A stretch of DNA of 64,000 nt from Bacteroidia bacterium (GTDB lineage Bacteria > Bacteroidota > Bacteroidia > J057): assembly GCA_041391665.1 (NCBI GenBank), contig JAWKNO010000003.1:434001-498000 (forward strand), written 5' to 3'. Below the pieces are notes generated by a model. The model was not told the origin of the DNA, made no database searches, and was given only the letters and a program-made list of their open reading frames with translations. Position 1 is the stretch's first letter. Each line of letters starts with the position of its first letter. Below, piece after piece: positions 33,800 through 42,359 of the stretch. The position numbers and the translations under genes are program-made.

Positions 33800-35257
33800 A
33801 TGAAAGTAGAACAGATTTATACAGGATGTCTCGCTGAGGCCGCTTACTATATTGAAAGTGAAGGCGAAGCTGTGATCATTGATCCGCTCCGCGAGACACA
33901 GCCATATATCAGAAAACTCAACGCCGAAGGCGTAACCCTGAAATATATCTTCGAAACGCATTTCCATGCGGACTTTGTTTCCGGTCATGTTGACCTTGCA
34001 AAGGCAACCGGTGCGGAGATTGTGTTTGGTCCCACTGCCAGAACCAATTTTCCAATCATTGAAGCTACTGATGGACAAGAGCTAAAAGTCGGAAAAGTTA
34101 CGTTTAAAGTCCTCCATACCCCCGGCCATACACCTGAAAGTGCCACCTATCTCTTGTACGATGAATCAGGAAAAGAACATTCGATATTCACCGGTGACAC
34201 CTTGTTTATCGGCGATGTCGGAAGACCTGACCTCGCACAGAAATCCGGGGAAATCACCAAAGAAGACCTTGCCGGCTGGTTATTTGACAGCCTCCGCAAC
34301 AAAATCATGGTTTTGCCTGATGAGGTGATTGTATACCCTGCCCACGGCGCGGGTTCTGCCTGCGGCAAAAATATGTCCAGCGAAACCTGGGATACCCTCG
34401 GCAACCAGAAACGCACCAACTACGCCCTCCGCGCAGATATGACCCGTGAGGAGTTTATCGTCGAAGTAAGTTCAGGCCTTCTGCCTCCGCCGCAGTATTT
34501 CGCCAAAAATGCCCGCCTCAATAAAGATGGCTACGGCAGCTTTGACGATGTACTCGCCAAAGGCGCAATCCCGCTTTCGCCTGCACACTTTGAAGAAATC
34601 GCCGAAAATATGGGTGCGTTGGTTCTGGACACCCGCAATAAAAGTGATTTTGCTGCGGCACACATCCCCAACTCGATATTCATAGGGCTGGATGGAAGTT
34701 TTGCTCCCTGGGTAGGTGCACTCATCCCCGACCTCAATCAGCCGATTCTGCTTGTTACTACCGAAGGCAGAGAGGAAGAAACCGTTACCCGCCTGGCCCG
34801 CGTAGGCTACGACAATACCCTGGGGTATCTCGAAGGTGGATTGGAAACCTGGGTAAGAGCAGGTAAAGAGGTCGATCAGGTAAAAGGAATGCCGGCAGAG
34901 AAGGTGGCAGAAATGTTTGTTCACGGTGAAGTAGATACCCTGTTTGACGTGCGCAAACCTTCCGAATTCCTGTCTCAGCATGTAGATGGTGCAGAAAATC
35001 TCCCATTGGACTTTATCAACCAGAATATGCACCGCATCGAAAAAGGAAAAACGCTTTTCCTCCACTGCAAAAGCGGTTATCGCTCCATGATTGCAGCGTC
35101 TATCCTCAAAGCCAGAGGCATCGCCAGCATTGTTGACGTCGAAGGCGGATGGGATGCTTTGCTCAAAACATCAATTCCCACCACCGACTATATCTGCCCC
35201 ACCGAACTTCCCCAGGAAGTCATCGACCGGCAGGTAGAAGAAGTAGTGGGAGGATAA
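33800..35257 (+). CDS. CstB-like persulfide dioxygenase-rhodanese fusion
   Basis: 485 residues from ATG 33800; the frame is open 21 codons upstream but the fold starts at MKVEQIYTGCLAEAAYYIE. Residues 1-250 are a metallo-beta-lactamase fold with His54, His56 and Asp58 in ETHFHADFVSGH, then HTPGHTPES and TGDTLFIGDVGRPDL, as in the ETHE1 group. Two rhodanese domains follow: the first (about 275-380) lacks the catalytic Cys (LLVTTEGREEE), the second has Cys423 in LFLHCKSGYRS. This is the order of S. aureus CstB, which turns persulfides into thiosulfate. Together with the rhodanese and SulP genes it indicates a sulfide or persulfide detoxification unit. A strong terminator follows. Confidence 0.9.
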   Translation: MKVEQIYTGCLAEAAYYIESEGEAVIIDPLRETQPYIRKLNAEGVTLKYIFETHFHADFVSGHVDLAKATGAEIVFGPTARTNFPIIEATDGQELKVGKVTFKVLHTPGHTPESATYLLYDESGKEHSIFTGDTLFIGDVGRPDLAQKSGEITKEDLAGWLFDSLRNKIMVLPDEVIVYPAHGAGSACGKNMSSETWDTLGNQKRTNYALRADMTREEFIVEVSSGLLPPPQYFAKNARLNKDGYGSFDDVLAKGAIPLSPAHFEEIAENMGALVLDTRNKSDFAAAHIPNSIFIGLDGSFAPWVGALIPDLNQPILLVTTEGREEETVTRLARVGYDNTLGYLEGGLETWVRAGKEVDQVKGMPAEKVAEMFVHGEVDTLFDVRKPSEFLSQHVDGAENLPLDFINQNMHRIEKGKTLFLHCKSGYRSMIAASILKARGIASIVDVEGGWDALLKTSIPTTDYICPTELPQEVIDRQVEEVVGG

Positions 35258-35285
35258 GATATCTTCTTTTTTAAGTATATTGGGG

Positions 35286-35326
35286 ACAAGGGTTACGGCA
35301 CCTGGTGTAGTAGCCCTTGTTTTTTT
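35286..35326 (+). terminator. Intrinsic terminator of the sulfur gene block
   Basis: ACAAGGGTTAC (35286-35296) pairs with GTAGCCCTTGT (35310-35320) with one G-T pair, and seven T residues follow at once. This is a standard rho-independent terminator for the gene ending at 35257. Confidence 0.85.
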
Positions 35327-35327
35327 C

Positions 35328-35366
35328 AAAAAAAAATACGCTACCCCAAACAGGATAGCGTATTTT
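35328..35366 (-). terminator. Intrinsic terminator of the subtilase gene
   Basis: A perfect 11-bp inverted repeat, AAAATACGCTA (35333-35343) and TAGCGTATTTT (35356-35366), lies just after the minus-strand stop at 35390. The A-run at 35328-35336 reads as a T-run on the minus strand, as expected. Confidence 0.8.
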
Positions 35367-35389
35367 GATTTTTATGAACAGGACTCGCC

Positions 35390-38300
35390 CTATTCCTTCA
35401 TCAACTTGATCAATCGAACCTGACTGCCGCTGAGTACCCGTAGAAAATAGATTCCCTGCGTTTGGCCAGTGAGACTAAAGCCTGTGGTGGTTTCTGCTGA
35501 ATATTTTTCCACCTCAAACTTCACGATCTCTCTTCCGGTCATATCCACCACCACACAATCAAATGTCCCTGTTTTTCCTCCGGCCAGTTCAAGGTAAAAT
35601 AAGTCCTGACCTGGATTCGGATAAACGGAAATTTGCGTTCCACCCAAATCATCTTCCAGCCCTACGGTAGTAACATCAATCGTCTGGAATGTGGTATCCG
35701 GGCCGCAATCGTTCCACGCCACCAGCATGACCTGGTAGGAGTTGTTGAGGGTATATAAATGCTGCGGATCGGCCAGCGTACTGGTAACGCCGTCGCCAAA
35801 ATCCCAAAACCAGCTATTTCCGTTTACAGTGGTATTGGTAAATTTATATACCGCTCCTACAGTCGTATAGGTAAAGTCGGGGTCGGGCAGCGGGCTTACC
35901 ACCAGTGCTTGTGAAGAAATGGTCGTGCCACTGGCATCGCCTACGCTCAGGGATACAATCTGGGTGCCGGGAGCATTGAAGACCACGGCATGTGGCCCGG
36001 CAGTACCTGCTGAGGAGGGCGTTGCATCAGGTCCAAAATTCCAGTTGTAGCTGATATTGGTTCCTCCTGTCGTCTGATCGGCAAAAATAATGGTTTCTCC
36101 TTCGCAAATAGCTTCGGGCGTAAGGGAGAAAGCTGCGTTGGGCCCCGGATCCCCGGTCTCAATCACCTGGATATTGTCAAGTGAAATATTGTTATTGTTG
36201 CCAGAACCATTTACGCTGCGGAATAAAAGTGTAATCACGCTTCCATTATAAGGACTGAGATCAACGGTGTCTCGCCGCCAGTCTGAGCCCTGGGCAGGGA
36301 AAAACGGGTCGTCAGTAGGAGGAGCAGTTGCCAGTATCTGGCCTGGTTTCGAATAAATGGTTGTGGTGAAATTTTCAGCGCAGTTTTGCGCAACAGATAC
36401 CTGTAACTGGTCGTTAGAAAATTCATTAAACTGGGCATAAGCCACATCAAAAACCAGTATAGGCTGATCTGCCACAGATAGATCCACTTTCCAGCTTATC
36501 AGGTTATCAGGATCCCCGACGATTGAATTGTTGAAATGATCGATATACACCGCCCGGGAAGGGTTACCGTCTATTCCGATGACTGTCAGTGTATCCCAGG
36601 TGGTACCGCCGTTTGGGTTTAAAACCCACCAGTTCTGAGGCGGGAAATCGCCTCCTTCAAATGTTTCAACAAGGTCAGGAACCAGGCCCTCGGTAATTGT
36701 AATATAATCAGTTTTAACCTGCATGGCACTGCCATTGGGATTGGTCGCCGTAAGGCTTACTTCATACACTCCTGCTGCTGAAAACTGCACGACAGGGTTC
36801 CGTGAAGTCTGGTTGGTTCCGCCAATATATGTAACTGCATTAGGGGTGAAAGACCATGCCCATGACTGCGGATTGTTTGCAGACATATCAGTAAGCTGAA
36901 CAGACTGTCCCGGGCAGGTGTATTTTACGGAGGCGTCAAAATCTGCCAGCGGAGGCCCTGCGAGGTCATAAACCGCTATATCGTCAATCGCTATATCGCT
37001 TTGAAATCCGGTTCCGGTAATACCCCTGATTCTGATGTTGACCGTCAGACCGGAAAAGGGCATGAGGTTTACTTTGACATTTTGCCATGTGTTACCCTTA
37101 TTGCCAGCTATGGGTGGTATATAATCATTTATCCATGCATTCCCGATAAGTAAATCCACATGTAACTCGCCCATATTATTACCAAACATGTGATACCAGA
37201 ACGAAAATTCACCTGCGGTTACTCCGGTCAGGTCAATACAGGGACTCAGCAAAATCGCCTCCTGCAGATTACATGCCCCCGAGGATTCGAGATAAAGATA
37301 TTTTCCAGATGCTGTTCCTGGTTTATGGTCTGCGGTGGGGCCGGTACTACCTGTTGGGGTGGTGCCATTATTTACCCTCCAGTCTATATCATCTTCCGTA
37401 CCATTGGCTGCATTTAACCATCCGTTGGACAGGCTGCACACTTCTTCCCCGCAATTAGGGGTAGTAGCACAGTTTTGTAAAGTTTCAAAATCTTCCTGAT
37501 AGGGAAGGCTTACGAGATTACCGGGCAGTACATTTACCAACTGAACCGTAGTGTCATTATAATGAACAGAATCCGCAGCGTATTCAGTCCAGATCGTCAA
37601 AGGTTGAATGCCCGGTTGTGATAACGTGAGAAGCGTAGGAAATGTGAATAATATAGTTCCGTTTGGAGCAATCGTTCCTGAATAGGTTCCGGAAACAGGA
37701 GGATTGTTTCCCAATTGATAAAACACCGGAATATTGGCGATTCCGTTATTACCTTCGTTTTTCAAAACCACCTTCACCGGAATCGAATATGCCCGGCAAT
37801 CCAGAAAAGGGCCTTCAACTCCCGAACTGCCTTCCACAAGCCCCACGTCATTGCTGATGGGGCAGTTTTGCCTGATTCCACTCTCCCTGAGTATGGCAAC
37901 AGACCTTCTTCCTTTTTCTCCATTGGCACCTCTGGCGCGCACGGCAATCCAGTGCAATTCCTGAATCGGTACAAAATAGGTAAATGAAGGATTGGGAGTT
38001 GCAGCAATGGTCGTCAGCGAATCCATGTATTGGGGGCCCAGCAAAAAAATATCGTAAGCAACCGCACCGGAAATCGCCGGCCAGCTAATCGTAAAATTAC
38101 TGGGGCAGGAGGAGGAAAGTTGAATAACGGGTACGCCGATAATAGAAAAATCGGCATCGCTTTCATCGCTGTTTGCGCCTCTGCTGACACGAACGCGCGC
38201 ATTACCAGAGATATTTGCCGGAACGCCCCAGTCGTAATACCTTACATTCGAACCGACATTAGATGCAATCGGGTTCAATGATAAGCCATTGTCAAGCGTA

Positions 38301-40318
38301 TATTCAATCGTAAATGTACCATCTCCCGGAGTAAAACCCGGCGCATCCCAGCGGATCCGTACAGGCTCGCCAGGCGCAACGCCTTCTCCTCCGTAAGGAT
38401 ACGTCACCACGATTTCGTCAGCGACAAACGTGTAAACGATATAATATTTCTGCGGTCCCTGTGGAACAGAAAATCCATTTATATTCACTGTATAGTTTCC
38501 GGCAAGGGGATTGAGCAAAAGCACCTGCTCCACATTATTGAGGTTGTCAATACCTGTGGTAGCCAGTGCATTGAGGTTGACAGGGTTGGGGGTCGGATCG
38601 AGAATCCACGGATTGTGAATGCCATTGTCGGGAGCAGTAACCTGCATATTCAAGTCATTGACCAGGGCAATACCTGCCTGTACGGCGGCAGGAGGATCCA
38701 TCCAGTAGGTCATAATCCGCAGCTCACGGGTATTGGCAGGAACAGAAATAGTATGCGTATTATTGCCACTTTGGGTGATGGTAGCGGAAAAGAAAGTATT
38801 TTTTTCAAACACCTCCACAGCGCGACGCGCATTGATACGGCCCCAGCCAAATTGAAAATCCGGCCCGGTATTGCCGATATCATCGGCAGTGTTGAGCATG
38901 GCAGCCTTTACCAGCGATCCCTCCGGGTTTTGGCCGCCGTGAAGCGACTTATAGGCCTGGTACAACTGCGCAGAAACCCCGGCGATGCCGGGGGCAGCAG
39001 CGGAAGTACCGCTGAAGGTAATGTATTCATTATCAGGGCTGGTGGACTGCTGTCCATTCCCATTGGCCGAAATGTCGGGCTTGATCCGTCCGTCATGCGC
39101 CGGGCCGCGACTACTGCTGTTGACCAGCACGTCGTTGGACAAAAGATTGGCCGTGGCAATGACATTTTTCCCTTGCTTATGCCCTCCCGTTATGTTTCCC
39201 CATTGGTTGCCTGCGCCATAACCACAGTCAGAGTTGTTGGAGTTTCCCGCTGAAAATACATGAAGAAGGGAAGGGTAGTCAAATGACTGCTGATCCACGG
39301 TACGGGTAATGGTCGTATAACCCGCATTACAGCCATTGCTATACGAGCTGTTGGTCACCATCACATCGTGATAGATATGCAGCCCGAGGGTGGTGTCGAG
39401 GAAGTTTTGAACATAGTCGGTCACATACAGAAACGCACCCGGCGCCATCCCCTGAATATTGGGGTCGAGATTACCTGCGCCTGCCATGATACCCGAAACA
39501 CCGTCGCCGTGCGTGCCGTTTGCATTATTGGTAAGCGAATTGTCGATCCGGCCTTTAAAATCTATATGGGGCCCGACAATCCCATCGTCGCGACAGAGTA
39601 TATTGACTCCAGCGCCGTCGTAATGGCGCCCTGCCGAAAACTCGGAGTTGAGCACATTGGCGCGGTGAAGGCTTTTGCCGCGGGTATCTTCAGCCACGGG
39701 TGGCGGAGATATGAGTTCGATATAGCTGACACAGGAGAGCGCAGCGATCTTGTAAATGTCTTCGGGAAGCGCCAGAATGGTGAGGAGATTGGAATTGTTA
39801 TTCTCCTCAGCGATTTCAACTCCGGCTTTCAGCAGCCCTCTGACGACCGTCTGGCGAGAAATCTGCGGATAATGCTCGACTACCAGTTCGACCCGATTGC
39901 CGCGAAGGGCATAGTCAGGCACAGACTGATTGTCCAGCACCGGATTGATTTTGTGCCGGGGCAATACAGGCATTACGCTTCTGATTGCAAAGTTTTGCAG
40001 TTGATCGGTATTATAGCCGGAGGGAAAAGCTACCAGAAAAGTATAACGGGGAACGTAACCGACGATCCGGACACCTGTTGCGAGGAACCGTTCTTTGTCT
40101 GCCTGGTCGGGGATATTGAAAAACTGAACAAAGCGAAAAAATTGATTTTCGGCTACCTCATCCGGCCTTATATCCGGATTTTGAAGGAAAGCAGCAAGAT
40201 TTTCCGGGAAGAGTTCTTTTCCCGACTTGAGGAGCACCTCATAGCGGGAGTCCTGTGCAACCATTTGAGAAAATGGCATAAGAATGCACAACATCAAAAG
40301 CACGTAAAGTTTTTTCAT
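35390..40318 (-). CDS. Large secreted S8 subtilisin-like peptidase with PKD domains and T9SS domain
   Basis: 1642 residues. A signal peptide ends at MVAQ (about 22). A pro-region of about 200 residues precedes the S8 domain, where the triad is Asp244 or Asp245 (ILCRDDGIVGPHIDF), His270 (NGTHGDGVSGIMAG) and Ser439 (TFSGTSAAAPGIAGV), with oxyanion Asn359 in FSAGNSNN. A P-domain-like and Ig-like middle follows, then two MAM/jelly-roll-like stretches that contain LFYHMFGNNM-type motifs (about 1000-1130 and 1240-1390). PKD domains come next (PQSWAWSFTPNAVTY, WDFGDGVTSTLADPQHLY), and a T9SS domain (VYPNPGQDLFYLEL) ends the protein. It should degrade extracellular protein. Confidence 0.9.
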   Translation of the reverse strand: MKKLYVLLMLCILMPFSQMVAQDSRYEVLLKSGKELFPENLAAFLQNPDIRPDEVAENQFFRFVQFFNIPDQADKERFLATGVRIVGYVPRYTFLVAFPSGYNTDQLQNFAIRSVMPVLPRHKINPVLDNQSVPDYALRGNRVELVVEHYPQISRQTVVRGLLKAGVEIAEENNNSNLLTILALPEDIYKIAALSCVSYIELISPPPVAEDTRGKSLHRANVLNSEFSAGRHYDGAGVNILCRDDGIVGPHIDFKGRIDNSLTNNANGTHGDGVSGIMAGAGNLDPNIQGMAPGAFLYVTDYVQNFLDTTLGLHIYHDVMVTNSSYSNGCNAGYTTITRTVDQQSFDYPSLLHVFSAGNSNNSDCGYGAGNQWGNITGGHKQGKNVIATANLLSNDVLVNSSSRGPAHDGRIKPDISANGNGQQSTSPDNEYITFSGTSAAAPGIAGVSAQLYQAYKSLHGGQNPEGSLVKAAMLNTADDIGNTGPDFQFGWGRINARRAVEVFEKNTFFSATITQSGNNTHTISVPANTRELRIMTYWMDPPAAVQAGIALVNDLNMQVTAPDNGIHNPWILDPTPNPVNLNALATTGIDNLNNVEQVLLLNPLAGNYTVNINGFSVPQGPQKYYIVYTFVADEIVVTYPYGGEGVAPGEPVRIRWDAPGFTPGDGTFTIEYTLDNGLSLNPIASNVGSNVRYYDWGVPANISGNARVRVSRGANSDESDADFSIIGVPVIQLSSSCPSNFTISWPAISGAVAYDIFLLGPQYMDSLTTIAATPNPSFTYFVPIQELHWIAVRARGANGEKGRRSVAILRESGIRQNCPISNDVGLVEGSSGVEGPFLDCRAYSIPVKVVLKNEGNNGIANIPVFYQLGNNPPVSGTYSGTIAPNGTILFTFPTLLTLSQPGIQPLTIWTEYAADSVHYNDTTVQLVNVLPGNLVSLPYQEDFETLQNCATTPNCGEEVCSLSNGWLNAANGTEDDIDWRVNNGTTPTGSTGPTADHKPGTASGKYLYLESSGACNLQEAILLSPCIDLTGVTAGEFSFWYHMFGNNMGELHVDLLIGNAWINDYIPPIAGNKGNTWQNVKVNLMPFSGLTVNIRIRGITGTGFQSDIAIDDIAVYDLAGPPLADFDASVKYTCPGQSVQLTDMSANNPQSWAWSFTPNAVTYIGGTNQTSRNPVVQFSAAGVYEVSLTATNPNGSAMQVKTDYITITEGLVPDLVETFEGGDFPPQNWWVLNPNGGTTWDTLTVIGIDGNPSRAVYIDHFNNSIVGDPDNLISWKVDLSVADQPILVFDVAYAQFNEFSNDQLQVSVAQNCAENFTTTIYSKPGQILATAPPTDDPFFPAQGSDWRRDTVDLSPYNGSVITLLFRSVNGSGNNNNISLDNIQVIETGDPGPNAAFSLTPEAICEGETIIFADQTTGGTNISYNWNFGPDATPSSAGTAGPHAVVFNAPGTQIVSLSVGDASGTTISSQALVVSPLPDPDFTYTTVGAVYKFTNTTVNGNSWFWDFGDGVTSTLADPQHLYTLNNSYQVMLVAWNDCGPDTTFQTIDVTTVGLEDDLGGTQISVYPNPGQDLFYLELAGGKTGTFDCVVVDMTGREIVKFEVEKYSAETTTGFSLTGQTQGIYFLRVLSGSQVRLIKLMKE

Positions 40319-40522
40319 TATGTGGATTTTGGTAAGGGAATAAGCATGAAAATTAATGTTTAGCCTTTAGATCGCCAAAAAGAATTCTCCGACGTGAAGT
40401 AGAAAAAGACAACTTTCATAACCAGTGGTGTAGTCATTTTAGAATTTGAAATTCTTATCTAATTGCATTAAATTGCGTTGTTCAGTTTTGAGTACAACAG
40501 CACCCATTCACAATATTGCCCG

Positions 40523-40960
40523 ATGCGATATCTTTTGGATAAGTCAACCCAAAATTTCCATGCAGCTACTCTTTTGTTTGAAAAATCAGGGAGTTCACAA
40601 CAAAAGTATTATGCACCTGCCATTCATTGCCTCTACTATGGATGTCTCCAGTCGCTCAAGTATATTCTTCTTTACAAATTGGGGGAAACGGAAGAATCAT
40701 GGTCTCAACAACAGACATTTGACCGAAAAACCAATCAGGGAACTCATTCTTTTTTGATTGAAAGAATTACTCAGGAACTTCGCGCAAACAAAAAAGATCC
40801 TGTAATTGCCCGTTCATTTCAGGCTACTATGAAAGACCTGAAAAATTTCCGACATGAGTCTGATTACGACGACAGCCCTGTAAACCAGGAAAAATGTTAT
40901 AAAGCCAGGCTGAAAGCAGAAGAAATTCAAGATATACTCAAAAAAGTATTTTCAATATGA
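40523..40960 (+). CDS. HEPN-like helical protein, first gene of a SecB-like operon
   Basis: 145 residues from ATG 40523; an earlier ATG (40478) adds 15 residues that do not look conserved. The protein is all helical, with the outline of HEPN proteins: a KYYAPAIHCLYYGCLQSLKYI helix near the start and a late helix with LKNFRHESDYDD followed by KCYKARLKAEEIQDIL. The usual HEPN RNase motif RxxxxH is not clear; the nearest is RKTNQGTH, with six residues between Arg and His, and it lies in the middle. So an RNase toxin is possible but not shown. It overlaps the next gene by 4 bp (ATGA), which suggests coupled translation. Confidence 0.7.
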   Translation: MRYLLDKSTQNFHAATLLFEKSGSSQQKYYAPAIHCLYYGCLQSLKYILLYKLGETEESWSQQQTFDRKTNQGTHSFLIERITQELRANKKDPVIARSFQATMKDLKNFRHESDYDDSPVNQEKCYKARLKAEEIQDILKKVFSI

Positions 40961-41418
40961 CACCCGTATTAAACTTTATTCATAATATTATTGAAGCCCT
41001 GCTGAAGGATTATCCAAATCTTCATCTGATCTATCAATATAAGATTTCGTCTGAAACACACTTTATCAAGCTTCCGGCGGAGATTTACAATGATTCCGCA
41101 TTCCTTGAAAAGGATTTGGACTGGTCGCAAATGTTTTTCGAATCCTTTGGAGAATCGCTGGCATTTATTACAGAAGGGGCACTGACGGAGCTGGACCAGC
41201 CAGAGATAGTTATTATTTCAACCAAAGACTTTCAAAATGAGGCTCCTTTTGTCTCCGCGGAAGATCTGTCAAATGATACCAGCATTATCGAATCCATTAT
41301 TTATGGTAAGGAACCTTCTTTCTATGTTCCTGCACCTGACACAACTCTCAACATAAATGAAGATTTGAATCAACACATAGATACGAATATTGAAGATTCT
41401 TATTTACAAGCTGCATAA
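40957..41418 (+). CDS. Unknown small protein between HEPN-like and SecB-like genes
   Basis: 153 residues, not recognised. The N-terminal part (FIHNIIEALLKDYPNLHLIYQY) is a helix-strand pattern and the middle has LDQPEIVIISTKDFQNEAPF. The C-terminal 40 residues are acidic and probably disordered, as is common in antitoxins that need a chaperone. There is no signal peptide. It overlaps the HEPN-like gene by 4 bp and ends 3 bp before the SecB-like gene, so the three make a tight operon. If the operon is of the toxin-antitoxin-chaperone kind, this is the candidate client; that is inference. Confidence 0.65.
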   Translation: MTPVLNFIHNIIEALLKDYPNLHLIYQYKISSETHFIKLPAEIYNDSAFLEKDLDWSQMFFESFGESLAFITEGALTELDQPEIVIISTKDFQNEAPFVSAEDLSNDTSIIESIIYGKEPSFYVPAPDTTLNINEDLNQHIDTNIEDSYLQAA

Positions 41419-41421
41419 CCT

Positions 41422-41850
41422 ATGTCTGAAGAAACTATTCCACAAATTAGTCTTCGCGATATTCTGCTGGTTGAGTCTGAGTTTAAGAAGCTTGGAGATA
41501 AGGGAAAATGGCCTCAGCAGCATACACTGATCAATATTGAATTGAGGGCATCAGAAAGCGAGGATATTACCATCTGTGAACTCACGATAACTTTGACGCC
41601 CTCTGATGAAGGTGAACAAGTTTATTATGCAAAGGTAAAGATGGAAGCAGCTTTCATACTCCCGGCAGAACTACCATTCGATCGTGAGCAATTCAAATAT
41701 ATCAACGGCCCTGCGATCATTTACCCATACATCCGGGAGCATATAAGCGCTGTAACTGGAAAAGCCGGAATCGGACCTATATTTTTAGCGCCCTTTAACT
41801 TTGTACAACACTACAAAACGCATATTCAGGGGAAAATCACTTCTGACTGA
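41422..41850 (+). CDS. SecB-like chaperone protein
   Basis: 142 residues, near the 155 of E. coli SecB. The C-terminal half has the core SecB pattern: INGPAIIYPYIREHISAVTG followed by GPIFLAPFNFVQHY, as in the PYxREcIS ... LAPxNF stretch of SecB. The strand-rich N-terminal half (TLINIELRASES, ITICELTITLTP, YYAKVKMEAAFIL) also fits. It has no acidic C-tail to bind SecA strongly. Housekeeping SecB is rarely found in Bacteroidota, and this copy is in a small accessory operon, so I infer a dedicated chaperone for a neighbour product, as in toxin-antitoxin-chaperone systems. It overlaps the convergent DUF1801 gene by 14 bp. Confidence 0.75.
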   Translation: MSEETIPQISLRDILLVESEFKKLGDKGKWPQQHTLINIELRASESEDITICELTITLTPSDEGEQVYYAKVKMEAAFILPAELPFDREQFKYINGPAIIYPYIREHISAVTGKAGIGPIFLAPFNFVQHYKTHIQGKITSD

Positions 41851-42241
41851 AGTCTTTATCCACCTCCACAGCCTCATACAAATACGCCCGCACCAACTCT
41901 TCATCAATCTCCTCCACCCGGGTGAAGGTTTTGCTATAGACCTGCTTTCGGTTGCCTTTTTCGAGAAATCCTATTTCATCGCTGAGTTTATACCCCTGGC
42001 AAAAACCCAGTTGTACGCCGTTGAGTTTTACGTTTCCCCATGGCACGGCTGATGGCCAGATAAAACACACCCGGCTATGTCTCCAGTAATAGGGGACATT
42101 ATAAGACAATTTTTCCCGGCAATCGGGAATACAATCCAGAATAATTTGCCGGAGCACGTCAACAATGACCCGCTCATTGTCGGGGAGGTAGTCCAAAAAT
42201 GCTTCAACATTATCAAACCTGACGTTTTGCATGGCAGCCAT
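41837..42241 (-). CDS. DUF1801 (YdhG-like) family protein
   Basis: 134 residues from ATG 42241; two other starts (42259, 42232) are close. The domain is recognised from VEAFLDYLPDNERVIVDVLR, followed by PDCREKLSYNVPYYWRHSRVCFIWP and the cysteine-containing GVQLGFCQGYKLSD. This is a small cytoplasmic family of unknown function that includes the iron/zinc-related YdhG/YjbR-like folds. The stop lies inside the SecB-like gene's end on the other strand, 14 bp overlap. It does not belong to that operon. Confidence 0.85.
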   Translation of the reverse strand: MAAMQNVRFDNVEAFLDYLPDNERVIVDVLRQIILDCIPDCREKLSYNVPYYWRHSRVCFIWPSAVPWGNVKLNGVQLGFCQGYKLSDEIGFLEKGNRKQVYSKTFTRVEEIDEELVRAYLYEAVEVDKDFSQK

Positions 42242-42359
42242 AATATTACCTGTTAACATTTACTTAAAACTAACCGTTTACTGGTTTTGAATATACTGTG
42301 TCATTCTGTTTTTCGGAAAAATACTGTTAGTTTACATACTTTCTTCACAACCGATTGTT

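Noticed and set aside
39368..40363. A 331-codon plus-strand frame across the start of the subtilase gene
   Set aside because: The opposite strand encodes the signal peptide and catalytic triad of an S8 peptidase; the plus frame has no recognisable feature.
40523..41850. Calling the SecB-like gene the housekeeping secB
   Set aside because: It is in a small accessory operon with unknown genes and lacks the acidic tail that binds SecA.
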